A DNA stretch of 64,000 nucleotides from Flavobacteriaceae bacterium (GTDB lineage: Bacteria > Bacteroidota > Bacteroidia > Flavobacteriales > Flavobacteriaceae). Below are positions 38,013-46,861 of this stretch, one piece after another (positions within the stretch are counted from its first letter, which is position 1; the number at the start of each line of letters is the position of its first letter). Made by a program: the position numbers and the translations under genes. Where the stretch lies: positions 1 through 64,000 of the forward strand of contig JAIXYI010000023.1 in the NCBI GenBank assembly GCA_027490305.1. The letters are read 5' to 3'. Under the pieces are notes generated by a model. It saw only the letters and a program-made list of their open reading frames with translations, was not told the origin of the DNA and did not search any database.

Positions 38013-38236
38013 ATCGCCACTTGGTAGATTTTATTCTCCCGGTCTGCGGCATAGCTCAGGGCGGCAAAAATATCCTCCTGCGTCAATTCGTCGAAGTCGA
38101 TCAGAATTTCGGCAATCGTCATGCCAGACGCCAGCCAGCTCAATATGTCATTTACTGTAATTCGCATGCCGCGTATGGTGGGCTTACCACCACGTTTTCC
38201 GGGTTCAATCGTGATGATTTGTTTATAATCCAACAT
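38009..38236 (-). CDS. DUF433 domain-containing protein (putative antitoxin)
   Basis: GKRGGKPTIRGMRITVNDILSWLASGMTIAEILIDFDELTQEDIFAALSYAADRE; start MLDYKQ; 4-nt overlap with the toxin-like gene. Confidence 0.88.
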   Translation of the reverse strand: MLDYKQIITIEPGKRGGKPTIRGMRITVNDILSWLASGMTIAEILIDFDELTQEDIFAALSYAADRENKIYQVAI

Positions 38237-38309
38237 CTCGCTCTTTTTGGTAAAGCTACAATAAAGAAACGATTGAGACAATATACCGCAGCCCAACGCC
38301 AATAATGTC

Positions 38310-38337
38310 TTTCGACTTTCAGCTTTCGGCTTTTAAC
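38310..38337. repeat. degenerate heptanucleotide array
   Basis: TTTCGAC TTTCAGC TTTCGGC TTTTAAC. Confidence 0.5.
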
Positions 38338-38368
38338 TTCCCTTCCCCACTTTCCGTATCTTTGCCCC

Positions 38369-38761
38369 ATGGAAACGAACAGACAAAAGAAAATAGGAGG
38401 CCTCTTGCAGCAAGATCTAGTCGACATCCTGCAAGGGGAAGTGCGCAAAAACGCCATCCCGAACCTGGTGATTTCCGTTTCGAAAGTGGCGGTTACCAGC
38501 GACCTTTCGATCGCTAACGTCTACCTGAGTATTTTCCCAAGCGACAGGGCGCAGGCTACCCTGGCCGCCATCAAGTCGAACGGACCGCTCATCAAACATG
38601 ACCTCGCGCAACGCGTCCGGCAACAACTGCGCAAAGTGCCCAACCTGCAATTCTTCATTGACGACTCCCTCGAGTATATCGCCAAGATTGACCGTGCGCT
38701 TACGGGTGCCGACAACCCACTCGAAAACCCCGAACTGTTGGCCCGTCGGAAAAAGTCCTGA
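38369..38761 (+). CDS. rbfA: 30S ribosome-binding factor RbfA
   Basis: GGLLQQDLVDILQGEVRKNAIPNLVISVSKVAVTSDLSIANVYLSIFP; LEYIAKIDRAL. Confidence 0.93.
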   Translation: METNRQKKIGGLLQQDLVDILQGEVRKNAIPNLVISVSKVAVTSDLSIANVYLSIFPSDRAQATLAAIKSNGPLIKHDLAQRVRQQLRKVPNLQFFIDDSLEYIAKIDRALTGADNPLENPELLARRKKS

Positions 38762-38764
38762 CAC

Positions 38765-39967
38765 GTGAATTTCCCGCTCTACATCGCGAAGCGTTACCTT
38801 CGGAGCGCCAGCAAGAACAATGCGATCAACATCATCAACCGCATCGCAGCCATTGGCGTCGTAGCCGGTGCGATGGCGCTGTTCGTGGTGATGTCGGTGT
38901 TCAGCGGACTCGTCGATTTCAGCCTTTCTTTTTCCAACACCTCCGATCCCGACCTGAAAGCCACGGCCCGCGTCGGTAAGACGTTTATCGTTACGCCGGC
39001 CCAGGAACAGGAGCTCCGGCAGGTGAAAGGCATAGCCCAGGTAAGCAAAACCGTCGAAGAACGGGTGCTCTTCTCGTTCAAAGGAAAGGAAATGGTCGCC
39101 TACCTCAAAGGAACCGATACGCTTTATAATAAGGTAAGCACCGTAGAAAAATCCCTGCAGGATGGGCAGTGGTGGACACCCAACACCCTCGAATGTGTCG
39201 TAGGCTACGGTATCCTCGACCGCCTTTCTATCGGACTCGTCGATGCCAATAACCTGCTCGAAGTATACGTGCCGCGACCCGGTACGGGCACCATCGATTC
39301 GCCCGACGAGGCACTCACCCGCGCCCAATTAGTACCTGTAGGTTTCTTTGCCCTCAGCGAGGACCTCGATTCCAAGTACGTTTTCGCCGACATTCGCCTC
39401 GTGCAGGCGATACTCGAATACCCGCCCGCCCGTATTTCCTCGCTTGAAATCGCACTGGCACCTGGCGCCGATGAAGACGCCGTCCGCAAAGGCATCGCCT
39501 CCATTTTCGGAACGTCGCTCAACGTAAAGAACCGTGCCGAACTCAATGCCTCGCTCTACCGTATGCTCAACACCGAAAACATGGTGTTGTATCTGATTTT
39601 CACCCTCGTTATCATCATCGCGCTCTTCAATCTAGTAGGTGCGCTCACCATGATGATCATCGAAAAGCAATCGAACCTGCGCACCCTTTTCAGCCTGGGG
39701 TCGACACTGCCCGAACTGCGCCGCATCTTCTTTTTACAAGGCGCGCTCCTGACGGTTTTCGGCGGAGCACTCGGCATCGCGCTCGGGGCACTGCTCGTCT
39801 TTGTCCAGCAACAGTTTGAATTGGTTATGATTACCATGACGCAGCCCTATCCGGTGAAGTTCGAAATGGTCAATGTCCTGATTGTGTTTGCCACCATCGG
39901 CACTTTGGGCACCCTGGCATCCTTTATCGCGTCACGCCGCATCAGCGCCGCCCTCCTTCGCAAATAG
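38765..39967 (+). CDS. FtsX-like/LolE-type ABC transporter permease (GTG start)
   Basis: IAKRYLRSASKNNAINIINRIAAIGVVAGAMALFVVMSVFSGL; FtsX domain with C-terminal TM helices. Confidence 0.92.
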   Translation: MNFPLYIAKRYLRSASKNNAINIINRIAAIGVVAGAMALFVVMSVFSGLVDFSLSFSNTSDPDLKATARVGKTFIVTPAQEQELRQVKGIAQVSKTVEERVLFSFKGKEMVAYLKGTDTLYNKVSTVEKSLQDGQWWTPNTLECVVGYGILDRLSIGLVDANNLLEVYVPRPGTGTIDSPDEALTRAQLVPVGFFALSEDLDSKYVFADIRLVQAILEYPPARISSLEIALAPGADEDAVRKGIASIFGTSLNVKNRAELNASLYRMLNTENMVLYLIFTLVIIIALFNLVGALTMMIIEKQSNLRTLFSLGSTLPELRRIFFLQGALLTVFGGALGIALGALLVFVQQQFELVMITMTQPYPVKFEMVNVLIVFATIGTLGTLASFIASRRISAALLRK

Positions 39968-39974
39968 GCATAAA

Positions 39975-39998
39975 AAAACCCGGCGTTAACCGGGTTTT
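39975..39998. terminator. bidirectional terminator between convergent genes
   Basis: AAAACCCGG-CGTTAA-CCGGGTTTT. Confidence 0.8.
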
Positions 39999-40013
39999 GA
40001 CGAGTGATCTCGT

Positions 40014-40622
40014 TTATTTTTCAACAGCGTAACGCCGTGCGACCTCCGTCCAGTTGATGACGTTGAAAAACGCCTCGATATAATCCGGACGACGGTTTTG
40101 ATAATGCAGGTAATACGCGTGCTCCCAAACGTCCATACCCAAGATCGGCGTGCCATCGCAACCGGTGTCAGGCATCAGCGGATTGTCCTGGTTGGCGGTG
40201 CTGCATACTTCCAGCTTGCCACCTTTGTGAACACAAAGCCACGCCCAGCCCGAGCCGAAACGCGTGGTGCCTGCTTTCGCGAAACGCGCCTTGAACTCGT
40301 CAAAAGTCCCAAAGTCGCGGTCAATGGCGTCGGCCAGTTCGCCGGTCGGCTTTCCACCGCCGTTCGGTCCCATGATGCTCCAGAATAGGGTGTGGTTGTA
40401 ATGACCACCTCCGTTGTTGCGTACCGCCGCATTCTTCATGTCAAGGTTGATCAGGATGTTCTCGATCGTTTTCCCCTCCATGTCCGTACCGGCAATCGCC
40501 GCGTTGAGGTTGGTCACATAGGTATTGTGGTGTTTGGTGTGATGTATCTCCATCGTCCGCGCGTCGATATGCGGTTCCAGCGCGTCGTAGGCATACGGCA
40601 GTTTCGGTAACTCAAAAGCCAT
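40014..40622 (-). CDS. superoxide dismutase (Fe/Mn)
   Basis: [63 protein letters not shown]. Confidence 0.95.
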   Translation of the reverse strand: MAFELPKLPYAYDALEPHIDARTMEIHHTKHHNTYVTNLNAAIAGTDMEGKTIENILINLDMKNAAVRNNGGGHYNHTLFWSIMGPNGGGKPTGELADAIDRDFGTFDEFKARFAKAGTTRFGSGWAWLCVHKGGKLEVCSTANQDNPLMPDTGCDGTPILGMDVWEHAYYLHYQNRRPDYIEAFFNVINWTEVARRYAVEK

Positions 40623-40730
40623 AATAGTCTGTTTTTAATGGTTTGTAAATATCCTATCAAAGTTACGGATTAATGGCATTCAAAAAAACTCGGCGTGATT
40701 TTTCCGATTTTCGTTTTTTGGGCAGCATTT

Positions 40731-40860
40731 CCGGCTATCCGCTGCAAGCTTTCTCCGATCGCGGGCGGCGGCATCGGGCGCCAGTGGCTTCCGTTGGTCG
40801 CCCCCGCCGTCCGTCCGCCGTGCCGCTCCCGTTCGAAAGGCTTTCCGCTGCTATCCGGGC
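40731..40860 (-). repeat. structured intergenic element, copy A
   Basis: Minus strand: GGATAGCAGCGGAAAGCCTTTC ... GAAAGCTTGCAGCGGATAGCCGG; shares both end blocks with copy B at 60616-60699. Confidence 0.6.
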
Positions 40861-40927
40861 TGCCTCCTTCTACCGTCAAACATCCACTATAATTCCACCA
40901 AAGTCGTACATTTACGAGGCAAACACC

Positions 40928-43900
40928 ATGATCTACGAACAACCTTCCTTTTCCGTTTACGATGCGTCCGCCGGTTCGGGCAAGACCTACACGCTTGTGA
41001 AGGAATACCTTCGAATCATCCTCACCGCCGAACGTCCCGACGCGTACCGCAACATCCTCGCAATTACGTTTACCAATAAAGCGGTGCACGAGATGAAGTC
41101 GCGCATCGTCGACAGCCTCGTCGGCTTTGCCTCCGACACCCCGTCTGAAAAGACCGTCAGGCTTATGGAGGTGCTTGCTGCCGAAACGGGGCGTTCGCTT
41201 CCGCAGTTGAAAGCGAAGGCAAACGCCATCCTGCGGCACCTGATTCACAACTACGCCGCCTTCGATATTTCCACCATCGATAAATTCACCCACCGCGTCA
41301 TCCGTACGTTCGCGCACGACCTTGAATTGCCGCTGTCGTTCGAAGTGAGCCTCGATACCGAAAACCTTTTGGCCGAGGCCGTCGATGCGGTGATTGCCCA
41401 GGCGGGCGAAAACGCTGAACTCACCGAGTTGCTGCTGTCGTATACCCTCGAAAAAACCGACGACGACAAAAGCTGGGACGTGTCGCGCGACATCCTCGAT
41501 ACGGGAAAATTACTGCTGCGTGAGACCAATCGTACTGAAATCGCAACCTTGTCTGACACCAGCATCGGCCAGTTCCGCACCATCCGCGACCGGCTACGCG
41601 ACACCCTGAAAGCCATCGAGGCCGAAAGCCGCGAACTGGCCGGCCAGGCGTTGGCGCTTATCGGGCAACACGGCATTGACCCGGCTTCTTTTTACAGTAG
41701 CTATGTGCCAAAGCACTTTCTTCGGGTGCAACAGGGCGCCATTGAAATCAAGGAAGGCCATTATAAATACCTCGAAGCCGCCGAAGGAAAACGCTTTCCG
41801 GCCAAAGCCCCGGCATCCGACAAAGCCGCCATCGACGGCATCGCCGATACATTATTGGAAATGCTGGTTGCCCTGAACGCCCTGGCTGCCAAACACCTTT
41901 TTTATACCGCCCTCACGCGAAATATCACACCCTTGTCGCTGTTGAACACGGTCGCGCAGCAAATCGCTGTCATCCGCGACGAGCAGCACCTGCTGCCGAT
42001 ATCCGAGTTCAACGCGATTATCCATAACGAAATCAAGAACCAACCTGCGCCGTTCATCTATGAACGCATCGGGGAACGCTACCGCCATTTCTTCATCGAC
42101 GAGTTTCAGGATACGTCTGAAATGCAATGGGGCAACCTGGTGCCGCTGATCGACAATGCGCTTTCCGGCACCGACGACTACGGACAAAAAGGAACGCTGC
42201 TGATCGTGGGCGACCCGAAGCAGTCGATCTACCGCTGGCGCGGGGGCAAAGCCGAACAGTTTATCGAGCTGTCGAAAGGCAAACATCCGTTCAAAAACCC
42301 CGACTGGAAGCTGTTTTCACTCGAAACAAACCGCCGCAGCGCTACCGAGGTCATCCACTTTAACAACGATTTTTTCCGCTACCTGTCGGGCACCTTCGAG
42401 CATCCCGATTACGCGGATTTATATGAAAACCGCAGCGCCCAGAAAACAAACGACAAAGTCGGCGGGTATGTGCGGCTTTCCTTCCTTCCCACCATCGCTA
42501 CTGATGACGAAGACGAAACGACCGACATCCGGTTTGCCAGAGCGACTGCTGCTACGATAGAGGAGGTGCGCGACCGCGGGTTCTCTTATGCCGATATAGC
42601 CGTCCTGACGCGTAAAACCGGGCAGGGCATTGCAGTGGCGCGCTATCTTACCTCTTTGGGCATCCCGATTGTATCATCAGAAACACTGCTGATCGCCAAC
42701 GCACCCGAAGTGCAATTGCTGCTGGCCGCGTTCCGCTATTTGAACCATCCCGGCGATGCCGAATCCAAGGCGTTGTTCCTGTTCCACGTCGGTTCAAAAG
42801 CGGGGAAAGCGCCGTTGCACGATTTTATCGCCGCCGGACTTGCCTGCGCGGATGAGACGGCACTCGAACACTGGCTCGAACGCGAAGGCCTCCCGTTTCG
42901 CTTTTCCCATGCCCGAACAAAAGGGATGTACGAAATGGCCGGTTTGTTGGCCAGCGTTTTCCTTACGGGCAGCCACAATGCCTACACACAGTATTTTCTC
43001 GACTTGGTACTAGAACGTGAGCAACGGGGCCAGGGCGGCCTTGCCGATTTTCTCGAGTATTGGGAAAAGAAAGGCCAAACGTTCAGCATTCCGTCGCCGG
43101 AGGGTCGCGATGCCGTGCGTATCCTAACCATACATAAATCAAAAGGACTCGAGTTTCCGGTGGTCATCATGCCTTTCGCGGAGGAAGATTTCTCTAAAAA
43201 GCCCCGCGAAAAGCTGTGGCTTGACGCCGAGGACCCCGAGTTGGGCCTTTCTAAAGTGTTGGTTGACAGCAGTTCTTCGGTGCTGCAGTTTGGGCCTGCG
43301 GCTCGGGAGGTGTATACCGCCCGGAAACAGGAGGAACTTCTTGACAACGTCAACGTGCTCTATGTGGCATTGACCCGGGCAGAAGAACAACTATATGTCA
43401 TTTCTTCACTGAATTTGAGTCTGAAAGGCGAACCCAAACCCAATACCTTATCCGGTTTTTTCCTGGGCTACTTACTGCAAAAAGGACTATTTGAAACCGA
43501 TCGCACCGACTACGTTTTCGGCAACCCAACGCGTCTCGCTACTACGCCCGCGCCGCTGCGCCAGGCCAACCCTATCACAAGAGTGGCGCGCCCGCTTGAC
43601 TTTCAGGCCATCCGCATTGCCCGTCGGGAAGCTTCTATGTGGGGCACGCGGCAGCAGGAAGCCGTCGCCTATGGTACGATGCTGCACGAGATACTGGCAT
43701 CAATACGCACGGCCGATGACATAAAGTGGGCGGTTCAGGACGCGGTATCATCCGGCAGGCTGGCGCCCGACCAACTCGAGACAGTCACGCGCGATATCGA
43801 GGGCATCGTAGCACATCCGGACCTGCAGGCGTTTTTCTCCGCCGAAACCGTCGTACTTAACGAACGCAGCCTCGTAGGGCCGGCTGGCATCGCCCGTCCA

Positions 43901-44080
43901 GACCGCATCGTGCTTTCAGGTCATTCGGCCCGACTGTTGGATTACAAGACCGGCGCGCGCTCGAATGCCCACTTCGCGCAGATCGAGCATTATGCTTCAC
44001 TACTCGAAGGGATGGGGTACGAAGTAGTGAAAAAGGCACTGGTATATACCGGGGCGGAGACGGAAGTCGTACTTTTGTAA
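40928..44080 (+). CDS. UvrD/AddA-like helicase-nuclease
   Basis: Start MIYEQPSFSVYDASAGSGKTYTLVKEYLR; FIDEFQDTSEMQW; VGDPKQSIYRWRGG; C-terminal nuclease-like RPDRIVLSGHSARLLDYKTG. Confidence 0.93.
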   Translation: MIYEQPSFSVYDASAGSGKTYTLVKEYLRIILTAERPDAYRNILAITFTNKAVHEMKSRIVDSLVGFASDTPSEKTVRLMEVLAAETGRSLPQLKAKANAILRHLIHNYAAFDISTIDKFTHRVIRTFAHDLELPLSFEVSLDTENLLAEAVDAVIAQAGENAELTELLLSYTLEKTDDDKSWDVSRDILDTGKLLLRETNRTEIATLSDTSIGQFRTIRDRLRDTLKAIEAESRELAGQALALIGQHGIDPASFYSSYVPKHFLRVQQGAIEIKEGHYKYLEAAEGKRFPAKAPASDKAAIDGIADTLLEMLVALNALAAKHLFYTALTRNITPLSLLNTVAQQIAVIRDEQHLLPISEFNAIIHNEIKNQPAPFIYERIGERYRHFFIDEFQDTSEMQWGNLVPLIDNALSGTDDYGQKGTLLIVGDPKQSIYRWRGGKAEQFIELSKGKHPFKNPDWKLFSLETNRRSATEVIHFNNDFFRYLSGTFEHPDYADLYENRSAQKTNDKVGGYVRLSFLPTIATDDEDETTDIRFARATAATIEEVRDRGFSYADIAVLTRKTGQGIAVARYLTSLGIPIVSSETLLIANAPEVQLLLAAFRYLNHPGDAESKALFLFHVGSKAGKAPLHDFIAAGLACADETALEHWLEREGLPFRFSHARTKGMYEMAGLLASVFLTGSHNAYTQYFLDLVLEREQRGQGGLADFLEYWEKKGQTFSIPSPEGRDAVRILTIHKSKGLEFPVVIMPFAEEDFSKKPREKLWLDAEDPELGLSKVLVDSSSSVLQFGPAAREVYTARKQEELLDNVNVLYVALTRAEEQLYVISSLNLSLKGEPKPNTLSGFFLGYLLQKGLFETDRTDYVFGNPTRLATTPAPLRQANPITRVARPLDFQAIRIARREASMWGTRQQEAVAYGTMLHEILASIRTADDIKWAVQDAVSSGRLAPDQLETVTRDIEGIVAHPDLQAFFSAETVVLNERSLVGPAGIARPDRIVLSGHSARLLDYKTGARSNAHFAQIEHYASLLEGMGYEVVKKALVYTGAETEVVLL

Positions 44081-44100
44081 GCACAAACACACTCTAGTAT

Positions 44101-45294
44101 ATGTACGGTAAACTGAAAGACCACCTGACGGCCGAACTGCAGGCTATCGAAGAAAACGGACTCTTCAAAAAGGAACGCATCATCACGTCGCCGCAGGGAG
44201 CCGAAATCACCGTTTCGACCGGTGAGACGGTATTGAATTTCTGTGCGAACAATTACCTCGGACTTTCCTCGCATCCGGAGGTGATCCAGGCGGCAAAAGA
44301 GGCCCTTGACACCCACGGATTTGGGATGTCGTCGGTGCGTTTTATCTGCGGCACGCAAGACATCCACAAACAACTCGAGAAAAAGATCGCCGACTTTTAC
44401 GGAACGGAAGACACCATTCTCTACGCCGCGGCTTTTGATGCCAACGGAGGTGTTTTCGAGCCCTTGTTCGGGGAGCAGGACGCCATCATTTCCGATAGTC
44501 TTAACCATGCTTCGATTATCGACGGCGTGCGCCTTTGCAAAGCCATGCGGTTCCGCTATGAGAACAGCGATATGGCCGACCTTGAACAACAGTTAATCAA
44601 AGCCAACGAGGCGGGTGCCCGTTTCAAGATCATTGTTACCGACGGCGTATTCTCAATGGACGGCCTGGTGGCGCCACTTGACCGTATTTGCGACCTCGCT
44701 GACCAATACGACGCCCTCGTGATGATTGACGAGTGCCACGCCGCTGGTTTCATCGGCGCAACGGGCAAAGGCACACCGGAGGCCAAAGGTGTAATGGGCC
44801 GAATCGATATAATCACAGGCACGCTCGGCAAAGCACTCGGCGGTGCCATGGGGGGCTACACCACCGGAAAGAAGGAGATCATTGAAATGCTGCGCCAACG
44901 CTCGCGGCCGTACTTGTTTTCGAACTCGCTTGCCCCTTCGATTGTCGGCGCTTCCATCAAAGTTTTCGAATTGTTGGAAAAAGACACTACGCTCCGCGAC
45001 CGGTTGGAGTGGAATACCCAGTATTTCAAGGAAGGCATGAAGAAAGCCGGTTTCGACATCATCGACGGCGATTCGGCGATTGTGCCCGTAATGTTATACG
45101 ATGCCAAACTCGCCCAGCGCATGGCCGAGAATTTGTTAACAAAAGGGATTTACGTCATCGGGTTTTTCTTCCCCGTGGTGCCGAGGGAAAAAGCACGTAT
45201 CCGCGTGCAACTTTCCGCAGCCCACACGCAGGAACATCTTGACAAAGCAATTAAAGCCTTTGTTGATGCAGGAAAAGAATTAGGTGTTATATAA
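44101..45294 (+). CDS. kbl: glycine C-acetyltransferase
   Basis: [64 protein letters not shown] lysine motif. Confidence 0.95.
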   Translation: MYGKLKDHLTAELQAIEENGLFKKERIITSPQGAEITVSTGETVLNFCANNYLGLSSHPEVIQAAKEALDTHGFGMSSVRFICGTQDIHKQLEKKIADFYGTEDTILYAAAFDANGGVFEPLFGEQDAIISDSLNHASIIDGVRLCKAMRFRYENSDMADLEQQLIKANEAGARFKIIVTDGVFSMDGLVAPLDRICDLADQYDALVMIDECHAAGFIGATGKGTPEAKGVMGRIDIITGTLGKALGGAMGGYTTGKKEIIEMLRQRSRPYLFSNSLAPSIVGASIKVFELLEKDTTLRDRLEWNTQYFKEGMKKAGFDIIDGDSAIVPVMLYDAKLAQRMAENLLTKGIYVIGFFFPVVPREKARIRVQLSAAHTQEHLDKAIKAFVDAGKELGVI

Positions 45295-45339
45295 TTATAA
45301 GATGAGCGAAAAAATATGTTATTTTTTTAACACTTACTT

Positions 45340-45369
45340 TTGTCGTTCAAAATCTACAGTTTACCTTTG
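45340..45369 (+). promoter_or_regulatory. Bacteroidota-type promoter of the OmpA-family gene
   Basis: TTG - 19 nt - TACCTTTG. Confidence 0.65.
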
Positions 45370-45402
45370 TGTTAATATTTAGAACTAAAAATAAAATCAA
45401 GT

Positions 45403-46797
45403 ATGAAAAACCTTAACAAATTCCTGGTCGTGGCGCTTCTGGCATTGGGCTTCGGTAGCCAGGCACAGGATGCTGACAATCCATGGGCGGTCAGTTTCGG
45501 TGCAAATGCCGTTAGTACAAGGCCTGGTGCCGGTGACGGAGGTCTGCATCGTTTCGACCAGTTCTTCAGTGTTAAAGACAACTGGAACATCCTTCCATCT
45601 GTTTCGTACCTTACTGTTAGTAAGTATGTAGGAGGCGGATTCTCTTTCGGCGTTACAGGATCGGTAAACAAAATCGACAAATTCGTCGTTCGTAGCACCT
45701 CAAATCCAAAAGACTTCGAAACGTTTAACCCTGGTGATCTTAGCTACTATGCTGCCGATGCGCAGATCAAGTATAGCTTCATGCAAATGATCGGTGCCAA
45801 GTGGTTCGACCCTTCACTTGCTGTAGGTGGTGGTTACACCTGGATGGGTGACTACAACCAAGGTACGGCTAATGCGTCACTCGGATTTACTTTCTGGTTC
45901 ACAGAAACAGTAGGTCTTGAGTTGCGTTCAACGTACAAGCACTCGTTTGCTGACAACCAGGCAAACTTCCCTATCCACTTCCAGAACTTCGCAGGTCTGA
46001 CCTTCAAATTCGGCGGTAGCGACAAAGACAACGACGGTATCTATGACAAATATGATGCATGTCCGGATGATGCAGGTCCGAAAGACCTTAATGGTTGTCC
46101 TGACCGCGATGGCGACACCGTTCTTGACAAAGACGACACGTGTCCAGACACAGTAGGTCTTCCACAATTCCAGGGATGTCCTGACACAGATGGAGACGGC
46201 ATCCAGGATAGCGCTGATGCGTGTCCGGATGTAGCAGGTCTTAAGAACCTTCAAGGTTGTCCTGACAAAGACGGCGACGGTATCACCGACAAGTCTGATA
46301 AGTGTCCTGACACAGCCGGTCCAAAAGAAAACGGTGGATGTCCATGGCCAGATCGTGACGGCGACAGCGTTCTTGACAAAGACGACAAGTGTCCGGATGT
46401 GAAAGGAACAGTAGCTAACAACGGTTGCCCTGAAATTTCAGATGCAGCAATCAGCCAATTGAACGCTTACGCTAAAGTAATCTTGTTCGACAGCGGAAAA
46501 GCAAGCTTCCTGCAACAAACATACCCAGTGCTTCAATCTATCGTAGCTATCCTGAAAGAGTACCCAACTGCTAAATTCAGCATCGAGGGTCACACAGACA
46601 GCGACGGATCAGATGTTAAGAACCAAAAACTGTCAGAAGACCGTGCAGGTGCAGTGAAAAACTACCTGGTTCAGAACGGTATAGGAGCTGACAGGCTGAC
46701 ATCAGCAGGCTTCGGTGAGTCAAAACCAATTGACACCAACAAAACCAAAGCTGGTAAAGCAAACAACAGAAGGGTAGAGGTAAAACTTATCAAGTAA
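45403..46797 (+). CDS. OmpA family protein with thrombospondin type 3 (calcium-binding) repeats
   Basis: Repeated CPD..GDGIxDxxDxCPD units; C-terminal [32 protein letters not shown]. Confidence 0.94.
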   Translation: MKNLNKFLVVALLALGFGSQAQDADNPWAVSFGANAVSTRPGAGDGGLHRFDQFFSVKDNWNILPSVSYLTVSKYVGGGFSFGVTGSVNKIDKFVVRSTSNPKDFETFNPGDLSYYAADAQIKYSFMQMIGAKWFDPSLAVGGGYTWMGDYNQGTANASLGFTFWFTETVGLELRSTYKHSFADNQANFPIHFQNFAGLTFKFGGSDKDNDGIYDKYDACPDDAGPKDLNGCPDRDGDTVLDKDDTCPDTVGLPQFQGCPDTDGDGIQDSADACPDVAGLKNLQGCPDKDGDGITDKSDKCPDTAGPKENGGCPWPDRDGDSVLDKDDKCPDVKGTVANNGCPEISDAAISQLNAYAKVILFDSGKASFLQQTYPVLQSIVAILKEYPTAKFSIEGHTDSDGSDVKNQKLSEDRAGAVKNYLVQNGIGADRLTSAGFGESKPIDTNKTKAGKANNRRVEVKLIK

Positions 46798-46821
46798 TCC
46801 CTCCGCTTCAATAAAACCAAA

Positions 46822-46850
46822 AGCGCCCCGGTAATTCGGGGCGTTTTTTT
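46822..46850 (+). terminator. Rho-independent terminator
   Basis: CGCCCCG-GTAATT-CGGGGCG followed by T-tract. Confidence 0.85.
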
Positions 46851-46861
46851 ATTTTTATAGC

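Noticed and set aside
40673-40927. N-terminal extension of the AddA-like ORF
   Set aside because: Runs through structured element A; the protein sensibly starts at MIYEQPSFSVYDASAGSGKT (40928).
44101-45294. Possible 8-amino-7-oxononanoate synthase (bioF)
   Set aside because: Overall sequence (e.g. [25 protein letters not shown]) fits glycine C-acetyltransferase better; no other bio genes nearby.
46023-46440. Tandem repeat in the OmpA-family gene as a possible recombination hotspot
   Set aside because: Explained by thrombospondin type 3 calcium-binding repeats in the protein.
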